From Thinopyrum elongatum (Eukaryota; Streptophyta; Magnoliopsida; Poales; Poaceae): a stretch of 64,000 nucleotides of DNA. Where the stretch lies: assembly GCA_011799875.1 (NCBI GenBank), contig CM022302.1, positions 53,178,456 through 53,242,455 of the forward strand, read 5' to 3'. This document shows positions 1 through 11,952 of the stretch, piece by piece. The notes beneath the pieces were generated by a model. That model had not been told where the DNA came from, made no database searches, and worked only from the letters and a program-made list of their open reading frames with translations. How positions within the stretch are numbered: the first letter of the stretch is position 1; each line of letters starts with the position of its first letter. Position numbers and translations under genes: made by a program.

Positions 1-1591
1 ATTTATATGAAAGCCAAGGGGTAGAGGCAAGGGGTAAAAAGACCAAAAGGGGCTCAAGATCTTTTCACCCAAATGCCACATAAGGGTGTGTGTAGAACAT
101 ATCCACCATGAGGTGGAAGGAAACCCCAAGGGGGGCCCCCCACACCACCATGGACGAAATTTGGTGCTGCCCCCTTTGGGGAGGGGCCCACCACCTTTCA
201 CACACCTTTATCTCTCACCAAAAGTGATTTTCTTCTAGAAGAAAAACAAAAAAAAGCACTTTCACTATTCACGACGACATTTTTCAGCGTCCGTTTGAAC
301 TGAAAATATTTATGTGGGCTTAGCACATTTCCAGTACCCATCATAATAATTTTCAACGCGTTCTGGAACAATTCCAGTTTAGTGATTTCATCTGCGAAAA
401 GCATCTGAAGTGGTTCCGGCAGCTCCGGAACATTTCCGGTTTTTCTTCCAGAAAATTCCCAAAAGTTTCCAGAATGATTCTGGCACCCTCCAAGAATTAT
501 TGGGCATGTGCCAAAACCAATTTGACTTTATGGTATCCTCTAAGACAACTTTTCAATTTCACAGGAACTCATTCGGTGACCTCTCTCTGCGGAACTTTTC
601 CGCTGTCCGAAACTTTTCCAGTGTCCAAAACTTTTTCGGTGATTTTCTCTCAGACTCCCTGTCTAGTATTCAGCAGATAGATGACCCTTAAGCGTGTGAC
701 CCTATAGGTTTGGTGAAGTATAGACATGACACGGAACCCCTTCCGATCAATGATCAACATCGGAGCCGTGGACACCCATATTGACCCCTATACCCACACG
801 AATGAATATTCGAGTGAACCTCCAGTTGCCGTGTGCTATTCCTGTTGCTTCGCGATACGTTACAAATACCCGAGGTGAGACATGTTGGCATTCCCGTGGA
901 TCAATAACTTGTCCACTATGCTAGTTACCTCGTTACCGGTATTGTTCTCTTTTCTCGTTACCGTGTTTCGGCATCCCCGTGATCAAATCACAAAGTGTCT
1001 GGCCAGACGATGATGGATACCGTAACACCGAGAGGGCCCAGAGATATCTCTCCATTGTCGGAGGAGCAAATCCCAATCTTGAGCTATCAAGTTACTTGAC
1101 ATACTTTTCCATGAACCCGTAAGCCGCCGTAATAGCCACCCATTTACGGATGATGTTTAACAAACCCCAAAGTTCATGAAGCAAGCATGAAGAAACTCGA
1201 TACTCTCATGGTCTAAGGAATCATGCAAACGTTAACCATCTCTGTGTTATTAACCATTAACTTGTGACAAAAGTAACTCATAGCATAACATCAATCGGGT
1301 CGATTCAACACAAATGTTCTTCTAACATTGTTCCCTCAAAGCTGCTGGCATAGACATGCCCATCATTGGGAAAACATAATCATCATGCAACACTTGAGCT
1401 AGTCTTAGAGGCATGACTAGGAATACATTTTACCGTTTATTATTCCACACATGCACATGGGTTTTCCCCAGAGCCTTTATGGATATACGGGCTCGGGAAC
1501 CACAGCAGTTATAGCATGGAACATAAACATAATAATGAGCATGGAGATAAATAATAACATTTATTATTGCCTCTAGGGCATATCTCCTACA
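1..1591 (-). mobile_element. Copia (BARE1/Angela-like) LTR, 5' portion, reverse orientation
   Basis: Read on the minus strand, this stretch starts with the same TGTAGGAGATATGCCCTAGA end as the LTR at 35609 and follows it through the CCGGAA-rich middle to near its TATA region. It lacks the last few hundred bases of the LTR and runs off the window's left edge. It carries no gene; the short ORFs in it are chance frames. It lies head to head with the direct LTR piece that follows, so it is a separate opposite-facing copy or an inversion. Confidence 0.8.
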
Positions 1592-1821
1592 CCCAATGGG
1601 CTGCCCGGAGTTCCGTCCGGGGGCAGACAAGGGAGTACATCCTCGCGGTTGGGAGGTTGTAAATCCTAGCTGCGGGGATCTGCACCGACGATCTACATCG
1701 ACTCTTCTTCCGCTGTGCTATGAGTCGGTAACGATCAGATCAAACCTTGTATGCATTTCCATAGTGATCCTGGGCGTGCTCGCTGTACGGAAACTTTTGT
1801 TTTCTGTCGCGTTACCCTACA
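1592..1821 (+). mobile_element. Copia 5' LTR, 3'-terminal fragment
   Basis: About 230 bp match the last part of the LTR at 35609-37729 in direct orientation (shared GTACATCCTCGCGGTTGGGA, CTGCGGGGATCTGCACCGAC, TTTTCTGTCGCGTT, ending CCCTACA). It is best read as the end of the 5' LTR of the base Copia element, whose gag resumes at 19230 and whose 3' LTR is at 35609. The rest of this LTR is displaced by the reverse LTR at 1-1591. Confidence 0.75.
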
Positions 1822-1825
1822 AATA

Positions 1826-1832
1826 TGGTATC
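1826..1832 (+). other. Likely primer binding site of the Copia element
   Basis: TGGTATC lies four bases after the LTR end. It matches the first seven bases of the usual initiator-Met tRNA primer site of Copia elements (TGGTATCAGAGC); the match stops there, where Gypsy sequence begins. Confidence 0.5.
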
Positions 1833-1839
1833 CTCCTCT

Positions 1840-2887
1840 GAGTGTTTTGAGTGGCTTGACTTGGCACATGTTCACGCATGTAGTTGATTCAAAACCAACA
1901 TAGCCTCCACGATATTGATGTTCAGGGTGTTTATATCGTACTCATGCTAGTGTTCAATGGTAATTATTCTCAATGCATGTTAATGACCGTTTTCGCTCTC
2001 TAGTTTGTCGCTTCTCAATCTATTTGCTAGCCTTCGCCTGTACTAAGCAGGAATGCTGCTTGTGCATCCAAATCCCTTAAACCAAAGTTGTTCCAGATGA
2101 GTCCACTATATCTACCTATGGATTGAATAATACCCTTCAAGTAAGTTGTCATCGGTGCAAAAGCAATAAAAATTGCTGCAAAATATGTATGATCTTTTAT
2201 TGTAAGGGAAAATAAGTTTTGTACGAACTTGTGCTGGTGAAGAAATAAAAGCGACAGATTGCATAATAAAGGTTGCTATCACAAGGGGCAATATAAAGTG
2301 ACGTTCCTTTGCATTAAGAGCTTGCACATCCAAAAAAATAAAAGCGCATGACAACCGCTGCTTCCCTCTACGAAGAGCATATCTATTTACTTTTATGTTA
2401 TTTTACTTTTATTATTGAGTCATCACCTTCTCAATTAAAGCACCAGTTGGAGAGCACTATTGTCATTTTTATGCATTGAGTATAGTTAATGTTGTGTGCA
2501 TCATGACTGGATGTTTCCTACCCTGAATTACAATGTTTAGTTGCTGCTTGAACTTTGGAGGTGCTCTTCACTTATGTTTTGCGGTCTCAGAAAGGGCTAG
2601 TGGGATACCATGTTATCATATTGTATCATGATTGTTTTGATAAAGTGTTTGCATTTGAAATATGTTATTATTGCTCGCTAGTTGATTATGCCATTGATAT
2701 GAGTGAATATAATTCCTAAGAGTTATCATATGTATGGTTAGTTCATGATCTTTGCTGAAAACTTGGGTCCTATTTAAGCTTATATATGGATACAAGAACA
2801 AAAGAGTTTGTAAAAGTTTTTCTTTATCACTTTCAATTTGTCAACTGAATTGTTTGAGGACAAGCAATGATATAAGCTTGGGGGAGT
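1840..2887 (+). mobile_element. 3' internal region of a WHAM/Sabrina-like Gypsy element
   Basis: About 1 kb of non-coding DNA ending in the purine tract GCTTGGGGGAGT directly before an LTR that starts TGATACGTCTCC. A purine tract followed by a TG-start LTR marks the end of a Gypsy internal domain in direct orientation. I see no open frame; gag and pol of this copy are missing. The exact left junction with the Copia leader is not sharp. Confidence 0.65.
2876..2887 (+). other. Polypurine tract of the WHAM-like element
   Basis: GCTTGGGGGAGT immediately precedes the LTR start at 2888 and is the expected plus-strand primer position. Confidence 0.6.
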
Positions 2888-4288
2888 TGATACGTCTCCG
2901 TCGTATCTACTTTTCTAAACAATTTTGCTCTTGTTTTGGACTCTAATTTGCATGATTTGAATGAAATTAACCCGGACTGACACTGTTTTCAGCAGAATTG
3001 CCATGGTGTTGTTTTTGTGCAGAAATAAAAGTTCTCGGAATTGGACGAAATTTTTTGGAGATTTTTTATGGAATATATAAAAAAATATTGGAGTGAAGAT
3101 CCAGAGGAGGGGACCCACTGGTGGCCCACAAGCCACCAAGGTGCGGCCCCCCCTAGGGCGTGACCTGGTAGCTTGTGGGGCCCACAAAGCTCCACCGACC
3201 CTAATTCCAACGCTATGAATTCACTTTCCTCGAGAGAAAAATAAGAGAAGAAGTTTCATCGCATTTTACGATACGGAGACGCCGCCACCTCCTGTTCTTC
3301 ATCGGGAGGGCTGATCTGGAGTCCTTTCGGGGCTCCGGAGAGGGGGATTCGACACCATCGTCATCATCAATGATCCTCCATCACCAATTTCATGATGCTC
3401 ACCGCCGTGTGTGAGTAATCTCTTCGTAGGCTCGCTGGACGGTGATGGGTTGGATGAGATTTATCATGTAATTGAGTCAGTTTTGTTAGGGCTTGATCCC
3501 TAGTATCCACTATGTTCTGAGATTGATGTTGCTATGACTTTGCTATGCTTAATGCTTGTCACTAGAGCCCGAGTGCCATGATTTCAGATATGAACCATTT
3601 ATGTTTTCATGAATATATTTGAGTTCTTGATTTTACCTGCAAGTTATATGCACTTGTTATTGTTCTGATTCGTAGACCCCATAGTGACAATGTTTGGGAT
3701 ACTCTCTGGGGATGACGGTAATTCGAGGAGTTCATGTATTCACCACACGTTAATGCTTTGTTCCGGTTCTCTATTAAAAGGAGGCCTTAATATCCCTTAG
3801 TTTCCTTATGGACCCCGCTGCCACGGGAGAGTAGGACAAAAGATGTCATGCAAGTTCTTATCGCAAGCACGTATGACTACATACGGAATACATGCCTACA
3901 TTACATTGATGAATTGGAGCTTGTTCTGTGTCGCTCTAGGTTATGACTATTACATGATGAATGCCATCCAACATAATTATCCATCACTGATCCAATGCCT
4001 ACAGTTTTCTCATACTGGTTCTTGATAAGTTACTACGGTTGCTGCTGCTATTGCAATCACTACAAATCTACTACTGTTACCTTTACTGGTGTCACTATTG
4101 CTACTTGGTTACTACTATTAAACTATCATACTACTGTGCTACTGATCACTCTACTGCAGTATTTAGTTCTCCAGGTGTGGTTGAATTGACAACTCAACTG
4201 CTAATACTCACAAGTATTCTTTGGCTCCCCTTGAGTCGAATCAATAAATTTGGTTTGAATACTCTACCCTCAAAAACTGTTGCGATCC

Positions 4289-4293
4289 CCTAT
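4289..4293. repeat. Target site duplication CCTAT (left)
   Basis: CCTAT at 4289-4293 repeats at 17893-17897, exactly flanking the TG...CA ends of the nested Gypsy. A 5-bp duplication is standard for LTR retrotransposon integration. Confidence 0.95.
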
Positions 4294-4808
4294 TGTCGTG
4301 GTCTTGTCACGGCAGATGTCCTAGAGAAAAGACTTAGTCATGGAGCCATCGCGACGGGTTAGCTTAAAGGGGTTAAAGCGGACAAGGGATGCAGAGAGTT
4401 TATACTGGTTCGACCCCTTGCGGTGAAGGTAAAGGCCTAATCCAGTTGTTGTGGAATTGCTAGGGTTTCGATGACCAGGGAGCGAATCTGCTATGCCTAG
4501 CTCTCGAGTTGTTGTCTGTCTCCAAACCGCCACCGGGTCGTCCCCTTATATACATGGGTTGACGCCCGTCGGTTTACAGGATCCCGAGGCCGGCTCATGA
4601 ACATGTCCGGCTCGGTCTCTACTCTCTTATAGCACAAGTTTACATATCAATGTCGGTTTATGTCTACAGGCCTTAATCCGCCGTTGGGCCCCGGGCCTTC
4701 ATAAAGCGCCTCCATCTTTGTCCAAGTGGGCTTCAAGTATAATAACTCATTATGGGGATAACCCGGCCTCTCCTGGCCGGTTTATACCCAGTAGTAATAT
4801 CCCCAACA
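4294..4808 (-). repeat. Left (3') LTR of the nested Gypsy
   Basis: 515 bp, TG...CA ends, near-identical to 17378-17892. It is the 3' LTR in the gag-pol sense because the purine-rich tract lies on its right side. Confidence 0.95.
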
Positions 4809-4820
4809 TTAGGCCCCAGA
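4809..4820 (-). other. Polypurine-like tract of the nested Gypsy
   Basis: On the minus strand CTGGGGCCTAA abuts the LTR, the expected position for plus-strand priming. Confidence 0.6.
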
Positions 4821-5070
4821 TTGATTTGAACTGGTTCATGTCAATCTTCAACTTGAGAAAAATTCTTCTTTCGGCATCTTCGCATAAATCTTGTAAACCG
4901 CCATGACATCATCTTCCAGTATCTTGATAAACCGCCATGATGTCACCTGTTATTAAAAATGGTATGTCTCTCACCTTCATTAATGAGCCTCCGACAATCG
5001 AGGCAACAGCTCGGCCACATATCCCGCTTTGGGCTCCTCGATTCTCGCGCCTGTCACTTATCCATTCGCC

Positions 5071-5080
5071 CTATAAATAA
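5071..5080 (+). promoter_or_regulatory. TATA box of the antisense accessory gene
   Basis: CTATAAATAA lies in GC-rich DNA about 190 bp before a splice donor (CTG/GTAAGCC at 5264). The matching acceptor TTTCAG at 5831-5836 sits 12 bases before the ATG at 5849. The layout suggests a dedicated plus-strand promoter and a spliced 5' leader. This is inferred from sequence; no transcript data were available. Confidence 0.55.
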
Positions 5081-5263
5081 AGCCGAAGGGTCCTTTTCAT
5101 TTTTCCCCTTCGTGCCCCTTCGCATCGTCCTCTTCCTCGCGTCGCCCGAACGTTGGAGCTCCGCCGCTGCCGTCGACCTTCGCCTCTGCCCCAACGAAGG
5201 CCGCTGCATCACCCTGATCGTACCAGAAAGTTGCGACACCTCTCCGCTGTTCCGTTGATACTG

Positions 5264-5836
5264 GTAAGCCTTCTCTCCTTCCACCCTAGATCTTATCACT
5301 AGGATTTGTACTCATCGGAGTTCTTCGAAGTTCTAGAGCTGTTCTTCCCTGTTCTTCTCAGTAGCGCAAATGGCAAGTTAGATCTAATATTTTCCGGTGC
5401 CTTTGTAGTTAAAGCTCCCTTTTACCCCACTAGAGCAACCCTTTCATACAGAAAAAACTCATCTGAACCTGATGAACTGTTTAAGTACCTAAAGTTTAGG
5501 TCTGAGTATATTCTAGTTTTCTGTCGCACTGCAGATCTGAAATTATCATATCACTTTGTGAAACTTGTTTTTCCCTCACTTAGGTATTTTAGATCTGTAT
5601 CTTTCATACCAATATAGGCGGTTTAGCTTTGTCAAAGAACAATAATCCGGTAGGCATCATTAGTCCCCTCTTAAACCGCCGATTCATTGATCTTTGCACC
5701 TTCTCCACTGTCAAACTCCGGTTTAGTAATACCAAACTCCGGTTTAACAATATGCATATACCTCTGCTTCTGCTTATCTTGCATTGCTTTATGCTCGCCC
5801 GTCATAAATCTTAAACCGGCAATAAATGTGTTTCAG
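5264..5836 (+). other. Probable 5'-leader intron of the antisense gene
   Basis: Begins GTAAGCC and ends TTTCAG, is T-rich and contains repeated CCGGTTTA-type motifs. It separates the TATA/leader region from the ATG at 5849. Confidence 0.45.
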
Positions 5837-5848
5837 CTTCCCATTGAA

Positions 5849-8800
5849 ATGGCCAAACAAGTTTACGAGTGCAACTGGGTTCCTTCCCGGGTTACTGAAG
5901 AGCAATTAAACATATGTGTCACAACTGGAGCTTTAGCCAAGAAAGAAGTCATCCACTGGAGGGCCCCTGGTCCGGAAAAACCTCCTGAACCCAAGGATGG
6001 AGAAGTAGTTGTATTCACTGACCATCTAGGTCGAGGCTTTAGCCCTCCCGGTTCAAAAAATTTCCGGGATGTGCTGGCCAGCTTCCAACTCCACCCTCAA
6101 GATATTGGACCAAACTCTGTGTCCAATATTTGCAATTTCCAAGTATTTTGTGAGGCCTATCTTCAAGAGGAGCCCACAGTTGAACTGTTCCGGGATTTCT
6201 TTTATTTAAACCGTCGCACAGAGTTCACAGACGGACCCAACACTGAGCTTGGCGGAATGGCAATTCAAAAGAGGAAGGATGTCAGCTTCCCTCATGCCAA
6301 GTTTCATAGTCACCCCAAGGACTGGAATCAGACTTGGTTTTACTACAAAGACACATCTCCAACTGATGAAAATCCTCTGCCGGGTTACCGTCCCCACCGG
6401 CTTAGCAACACTCATCCCTTCCCTCAAAGGCTGACTGGCAAGGAACGGTCCAACTATGCACCACAACTGTCAAAGCTCAGAGCCTTTATGGCAAACGGTT
6501 TGACAGGTGTCGATTTTGTTCGCTGTTGCATATCTTGGAGCGTTCTGCCCTTAAGCCGGCGCCCCGGTTTAATGTGCGAGTACACAGGGGATTTGAAAGA
6601 CCCTCAACGACACATCGACATTCAGCTAACAGAAGCCGAAGTTACGGAGGCTGTCAAGAAAATACTGAACGAACCGGAAGCTGTCTGTAGCCAGACCGGG
6701 TTAAGCCCTTTCTGCGTCTCCAATAAACCGCCAACTGTAAGAATCACAACTTTCTTGTTTTAGTTTACCCCTTTTCAGATAGTCTCAAAATTTTGTCCAT
6801 CTTTCACAGGGCGATGACCCATTCTGGAAGAAAAAACCACAGGATAAACCGGCAAAACCACTTCGCCCGAAGACCAAGGTCACCAAGAAACCTGCCAAGA
6901 AAAGGACCACTGAATCTTCTGAATCAAATGCTGATGCGGATCTGGCTAATATAGACTCAGAGGTAGAACTTGACTCTCTTGGTTCTTTTTTCATACACCT
7001 TGTTGACAATGACCGTTATCAGGACGACGCCAAAGGCAGCCAGGCTGACGATGCAGAGGTAATTATCCCTTCTTCCGGTTTAGACCCTCTGCCAACACAG
7101 AAAATCCGTCAAGCAAGCCAGAAAATAAAATTTTCTCACCCCTTAGCTCACTTGGACCCAAACTTTCTTTTGAAGACGCAGCAACACGAAGCCCGCCGCA
7201 CAACCCGGCACAGTGGCCAGGTTGTTACCTCTGCCGGTTTACCGAACACTCCAGTCCGGAAACGTCGATCAGAGGTCTCTTATACTCTTGATACTTCTTG
7301 CCCCAAGGCGGGTTGTTTTCGACAGCCTCTTAATCCGTCTGATTCAAATTATCAGGGAACACCTAATTCGTCCTCTGGCGAGTCAACGGCCACACAACTT
7401 CCAACCCTCAAGACGGTCCCTGGGTAGGTTATGCTTTAATCTTATCCTTAATGTGTTATGTTCGCATACTGTACTGATCTTTATGTTTGTTCTCAGTGCC
7501 AAGCCTAGACCCAGTAAGAAGGCCTGGTTAAATAAACCGTCTGATGACAATGTGGATATTGAACCGGAGAAGACTCCAGATCTGGAAAGAACAAATATTG
7601 ATGTTACACCTGATGATCCACCGCCTCAAGATTATAACTTCATAGTTGAACAAACAGAAGTTGACATCACAGGCCACACTGATAAACCGACTAGCCCGGC
7701 TCGCGCGGATGATAAGTCGGCCAGCCCAGCTAAGGCTGCTGATAAACCGTCAACTCCCGTGAAGGCTGCTAATGATAAAGATGATGGTATTATGATTACT
7801 GGCGTCGGCCACACCGCTCCTGGCAATCCTGTTGCTTTATCGAAGCATAGTGCCAAGGACGAGGTTTCTGCTATGGGCAAAGGCAAATGGAACACAGATT
7901 TGTCAACCTATGCTCACCTCAACGCCCAAGACATCCATTCTGGTTTTTTAAACCGACTGTACACAAGCCGCGACTTTGAAGCCGGTTTAGTGAATCTAAT
8001 GAAAGAGCGATATGAGGTAACTGCATAACTGCTTCTCTCTTGTGTTCAATTCCAAATATTAACTCCAGTAGCCCCCAAGTGCCGGTTTATGATAGTCATC
8101 TAAACTGGGACTTTGTAATATCTCAACTTTGTATGCTTAGCCTCCAAGGGCCGGGTTATCTTTCTAAGATGAAACGGTACCTTAGAATTGCAATATTACA
8201 ACTTTCGTCGGTATAGTCCCCAAGGGCCGGTTTAACTGATGAAGATGAGCCGGGACTTTTTAGAAGAATACTCATAATGTCACTTTGAGCAAGCATACAT
8301 TAGCCCCCAAGTGCCAAGAGTAATACTTGTATTGCACTTGGGACTTGCCGAAATTTCTGATTATGAGCAAATATGCATTAGCTCCCAAGTATCAGGTGCA
8401 TAACTTGTTATGTGCTTGGTACTTCAAACATGCACTGCCAATTCATGATATGTTTCTCTTATAGGCTGAGCTAAGCAAAAAGGAAACTCAAACCGCTGAT
8501 CTGCAAGAAAACATCAAGTCCCAGCAGGCAGAAACCTCCAAAACCAAAGATGAGCTTACTAGTGCCTTAGCCGCTATGGAAAAGCTGAAGGAGAGTTTCA
8601 ACAAGGAGCGGGCGGATTGGGACACAGAAAAATCCGCATTGCAAAAAAGAGCCGAGGACGCAGAAGCAGCTCTTAAACCGGTGGTAGACGAGCTAACTGG
8701 TGTAAAGCGGCAAATACATGCCATGACTGCTGCTGTGTTTGGTAAATATCCTGGCTTTAAATTTTCAACATATCATCCCATACATTGCCGGTTTACTGAT

Positions 8801-9472
8801 GTTTGTAATGGCGCAGCAACTTGCATTAGTCATCTGGGCTCTGACGTACAGAAGAAGCTGAAGGCTGCCTATACTCTTATAGAGCAGTTATATACCGGCG
8901 CGCAATGGATCATCTGCACTGCTTCTCACAACAAGCCGCCCCCAACTTTAATCAAGGAGACCTTAGAAAGGTTGTCAATGCTGCCTGTCCGGGTAGAAGA
9001 GCTAAAGAGATCTGCTGCCAGGGCTGGTGCTCTGACCGCACTAACCCGGGCAAAAGCATGGGTGCCTGATCTTGATCCGATGGATGTGGCTAAAGGCTAT
9101 CCAAGCTTAAAAGAAGACGGATCAGAATTTGGCCATGAGGACCTCCGAGCAATAAACCGGGAAGTACGTCCACTGGCTTGCCAACTGGCTGAAGAAACTG
9201 ATCTTTCATATTACCAGGCGAGTTATGATGTCAACAACAAACGGGTTGCTGCACCAACCCCTGAGGCCCAAAATCTTATCCCGCCAATCCGTAAGCACAC
9301 CTATGCCCCTGACGTTGAACCGTCCACACTTATAAGCAATGAAGCTGTGTTCCAAGCCTTAACTGGGATCGATTGGGCCACCATTGACTTCCAGCCGCTG
9401 GGTAGAGAGGAAGAGGATGAACCGGCGCAAGGTGATCCACAACCATCAGGGCAGCCCGGTGGCGAGTCATGA
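5849..9472 (+). CDS. Antisense accessory ORF: 'putative gypsy-type transposon' (Transposase_28-like) protein
   Basis: Four exons with consensus splice sites join in frame: 5849-6736, 6810-7423, 7497-8016 and 8465-9472 (TGA), 1,010 codons including the stop. Exon phases are compatible at every junction. A 60-bp GTAGAA...TATCAG stretch in exon 2 (6961-7020) could be a further tiny intron. The N-terminal ~290 residues have the W-R-P...GEVVVF...RGF and F-CEAYL pattern I associate with Pfam Transposase_28 (PF04195). The middle is Lys/Pro/Asp-rich and low in complexity. Exon 4 opens with a long Glu/Lys/Ala coiled coil and ends acidic. It runs antisense to gag-pol and convergent with integrase, as accessory ORFs do in Grande/RIRE2-type elements. 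Its function is unknown; the domain name is historical and no catalytic motif is evident. Unlike gag-pol in the same element it shows no nonsense codon. Confidence 0.8.
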
Positions 9473-10809
9473 TCCGGAGGCCGATTTAACCTTCCGCGTG
9501 CTGCAATACTTGCCAAAAAACAATTACTCTTTTGGGCACTGAAACGCCTTGTAATAGGCTAGTTTAAACACTTGGTCTGCTATTCCATCGTGCATATTTT
9601 CTTTGCTTGATACCGTTAATTCACCATGCTTAAGATATATGATGTTCATAGTCCAGAGCGATTTATTCAGGCTGTTCCTGCATACAAAAAGTTGAACTTG
9701 TCCTGGCGGTTTACCACCGGATGGGTCATGATGCCCAAACATATAGCCTGGGTTTATAAACAAGGCTGTTAAAAATAATCAAATATGAAAATAAATGATA
9801 CCTGTGACATTGAATCACATCATAGGTTGACCAACTTTTGTAGTAAGGGCGATACCCCTAATCATGAGTATTGATAACTCCTTCCATATTGTGCCGGTTT
9901 ATGATAAACCCGTACCGGGTTGTGAAAAAACACCAAATTACTCATAAATAATACTGGCGACTTATAGTCAAAACCAGACCGGGTTAATAAGCACCGGAAT
10001 ATGACTAATCATGTACTGACGACTTGTAGTTGAAAGCCGAGCCGGGTTGATTAATGCCGGTTTACAAAAATCATCATAAATCTCATCAAAGGAGAAAAAA
10101 CTTGGCAAATAAAAGCATATGAAAACTTGTAGTCGAGGCTTTTCACGGGCTGCCAGGCCCCAAATTCGAGGCTTTTCATGGGCTGCCAGACCACTGAGTT
10201 AAACCATTTTACAAAGCCTTTTAAGATGGACCTCAATCTTTAACCAATCATCGTTTTAACTTTGACAAGTTCAGGGCCTTATGAGATTGACTTGTCGAAG
10301 TTCGACGGGTCATACCAGGTTTACCTGGACGGAGTGACTTGGCAGGTTAACCCGGGGTTTTAGGTGTATACACCAGGCTTCCAAGCCGTGGCTTGATAGC
10401 CTATTACAAGTGTAGATTCTTTGTTCATTGCGATAGCAAAGAATCCCCAAGCAATATTTTGAGTTGTGCTCAGTGGGTGCCTATGTTTGAGCTGTTCTTT
10501 TGGAACACTCTCTTTGGCCCCTAAGTAATTTTTCTTTTTGGCTCTGAGCCAATCAAGAGGTGTAGCTATGGTTCGAATATGACCAAGCCCCCAAGTGATT
10601 TTTCTGGTGGCCTTGCGCCTATCAAGAGGTGTAGCTAAGGTTCGAATATGACCAAGCCCCCAAGTGATTTATATATATGGCTTGATAAGCCGAATCTAGG
10701 GGTAAACCGGACGCCGCTTTATAAACAGAAACCTCCATGTAACCACACATGATGTAAGAAAAAACAACAGATACCCTGCTTTAGCTGAGGCTCCGGTTTA
10801 TTATATTGA
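9473..10809. other. Intergenic spacer of the Gypsy element
   Basis: Non-coding 1.3 kb between the convergent ends of the antisense gene and integrase. It is rich in AACCGG/CCGGTT words. It contains a direct duplication of about 68 bp (10550-10670) sharing ATCAAGAGGTGTAGCTA and CCAAGCCCCCAAGTGATTT. I see no ORF of interest. Confidence 0.6.
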
Positions 10810-11949
10810 TCATAATATATACATTGTCATAACTATGTACATAAGCAGAGCCAAGGGCTCAGGTATAGTAAGGCCGTAGATGAGCGATATTCCACGGCCG
10901 GTGGGTCTCCTCCTCCGATTACGTGAGTCTTTGTGCTCTCGAACATCGATTAGGTAGTATGACCCGTTGTGCAGGTTTTTGCTGAACACGAAGGGTCCTT
11001 CCCAAGGCGGGGATAACTTGTGCATATCAGTCTGATCCTGGATGAGTCGGAGCACCAGATCGCCTTCTTGAAAAGTTCTGGTTCTAACCCGGCGGTTGTG
11101 ATAACGACGCAGATCTTGCTGATAAATCGCCGAACGGGCTGCTGCAATGTCACGCTCCTCATCTAATAGGTCAAGTGCTTCCTGCCGCGCCTTCTCATTA
11201 TCAGCTTCAACATAAGCCGCCACACGAGGTGAGTCATGACGGATGTCACTCGGGAGAACCGCCTCTGCTCCGTAGACCATGAAGAAAGGTGTGTAACCCG
11301 TAGACCTATTGGGCGTGGTGTTGATGCTCCATAACACAGAAGGTAACTCCTCCACCCAACAACCCGGCGTCCGTTGCAAAGGAACCATAAGCCGGGGCTT
11401 GATGCCTCTCAAGATCTCCTGATTGGCTCTATCCGCTTGACCATTAGATTGGGGGTGAGCCACTGAAGATACGTCTAGTCGGGTGTGCTCACGCTGACAG
11501 AACTCTTTCATAGCACCTTTGGACAGATTAGTACCATTATCAGTTATAACGCTGTGCGGAAAGCCAAATGGGAAAATCACCTTCTTGATGAATTGAACCG
11601 TCGTAGCTGCATCACATTTACTGACTGGCTCTGCCTCCACCCACTTAGTAAACTTATCAACCGCCACCAAAAGGTGGGTCTTCTTGTCCTTGGATCTCTT
11701 AAAGGGCCCAACCATATCTAGCCCCCAAGTTGCAAACGGCCAAGTGATTGGAATCATCCTCAATTCCTGGGCCGGAACATGAGCTCGGCGTGAAAACTTC
11801 TGACAACCATCACACTTTTTCACCAAGTCTTCCGCATCAGCATGAGCCGTCAGCCAATAAAAACCGTGACGAAAAGCTTTAGCTACCAGGGACTTTGAAC
11901 CGGCATGGTGACACAGGATCTCACGGCCTTCTTCAGGAGATACACAACG
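10810..11949 (-). pseudogene. Gypsy integrase region (nested element 1)
   Basis: Read on the minus strand after the TAA at 11950-11952, the frame holds an HHCC zinc-binding segment ending CDGCQKF. The rve catalytic core follows with its first Asp in WGLDMVGPF, second Asp in VITDNGTNL and Glu in NGQADRANQEIL, and then a C-terminal region ending near 10810. It would insert the element's cDNA into chromosomal DNA. The frame is intact from 11949 to its stop, so the core looks complete, but it is cut off from RT by the TAA. It follows RT/RNase H, the Gypsy order. Confidence 0.88.
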
Positions 11950-11952
11950 TTA

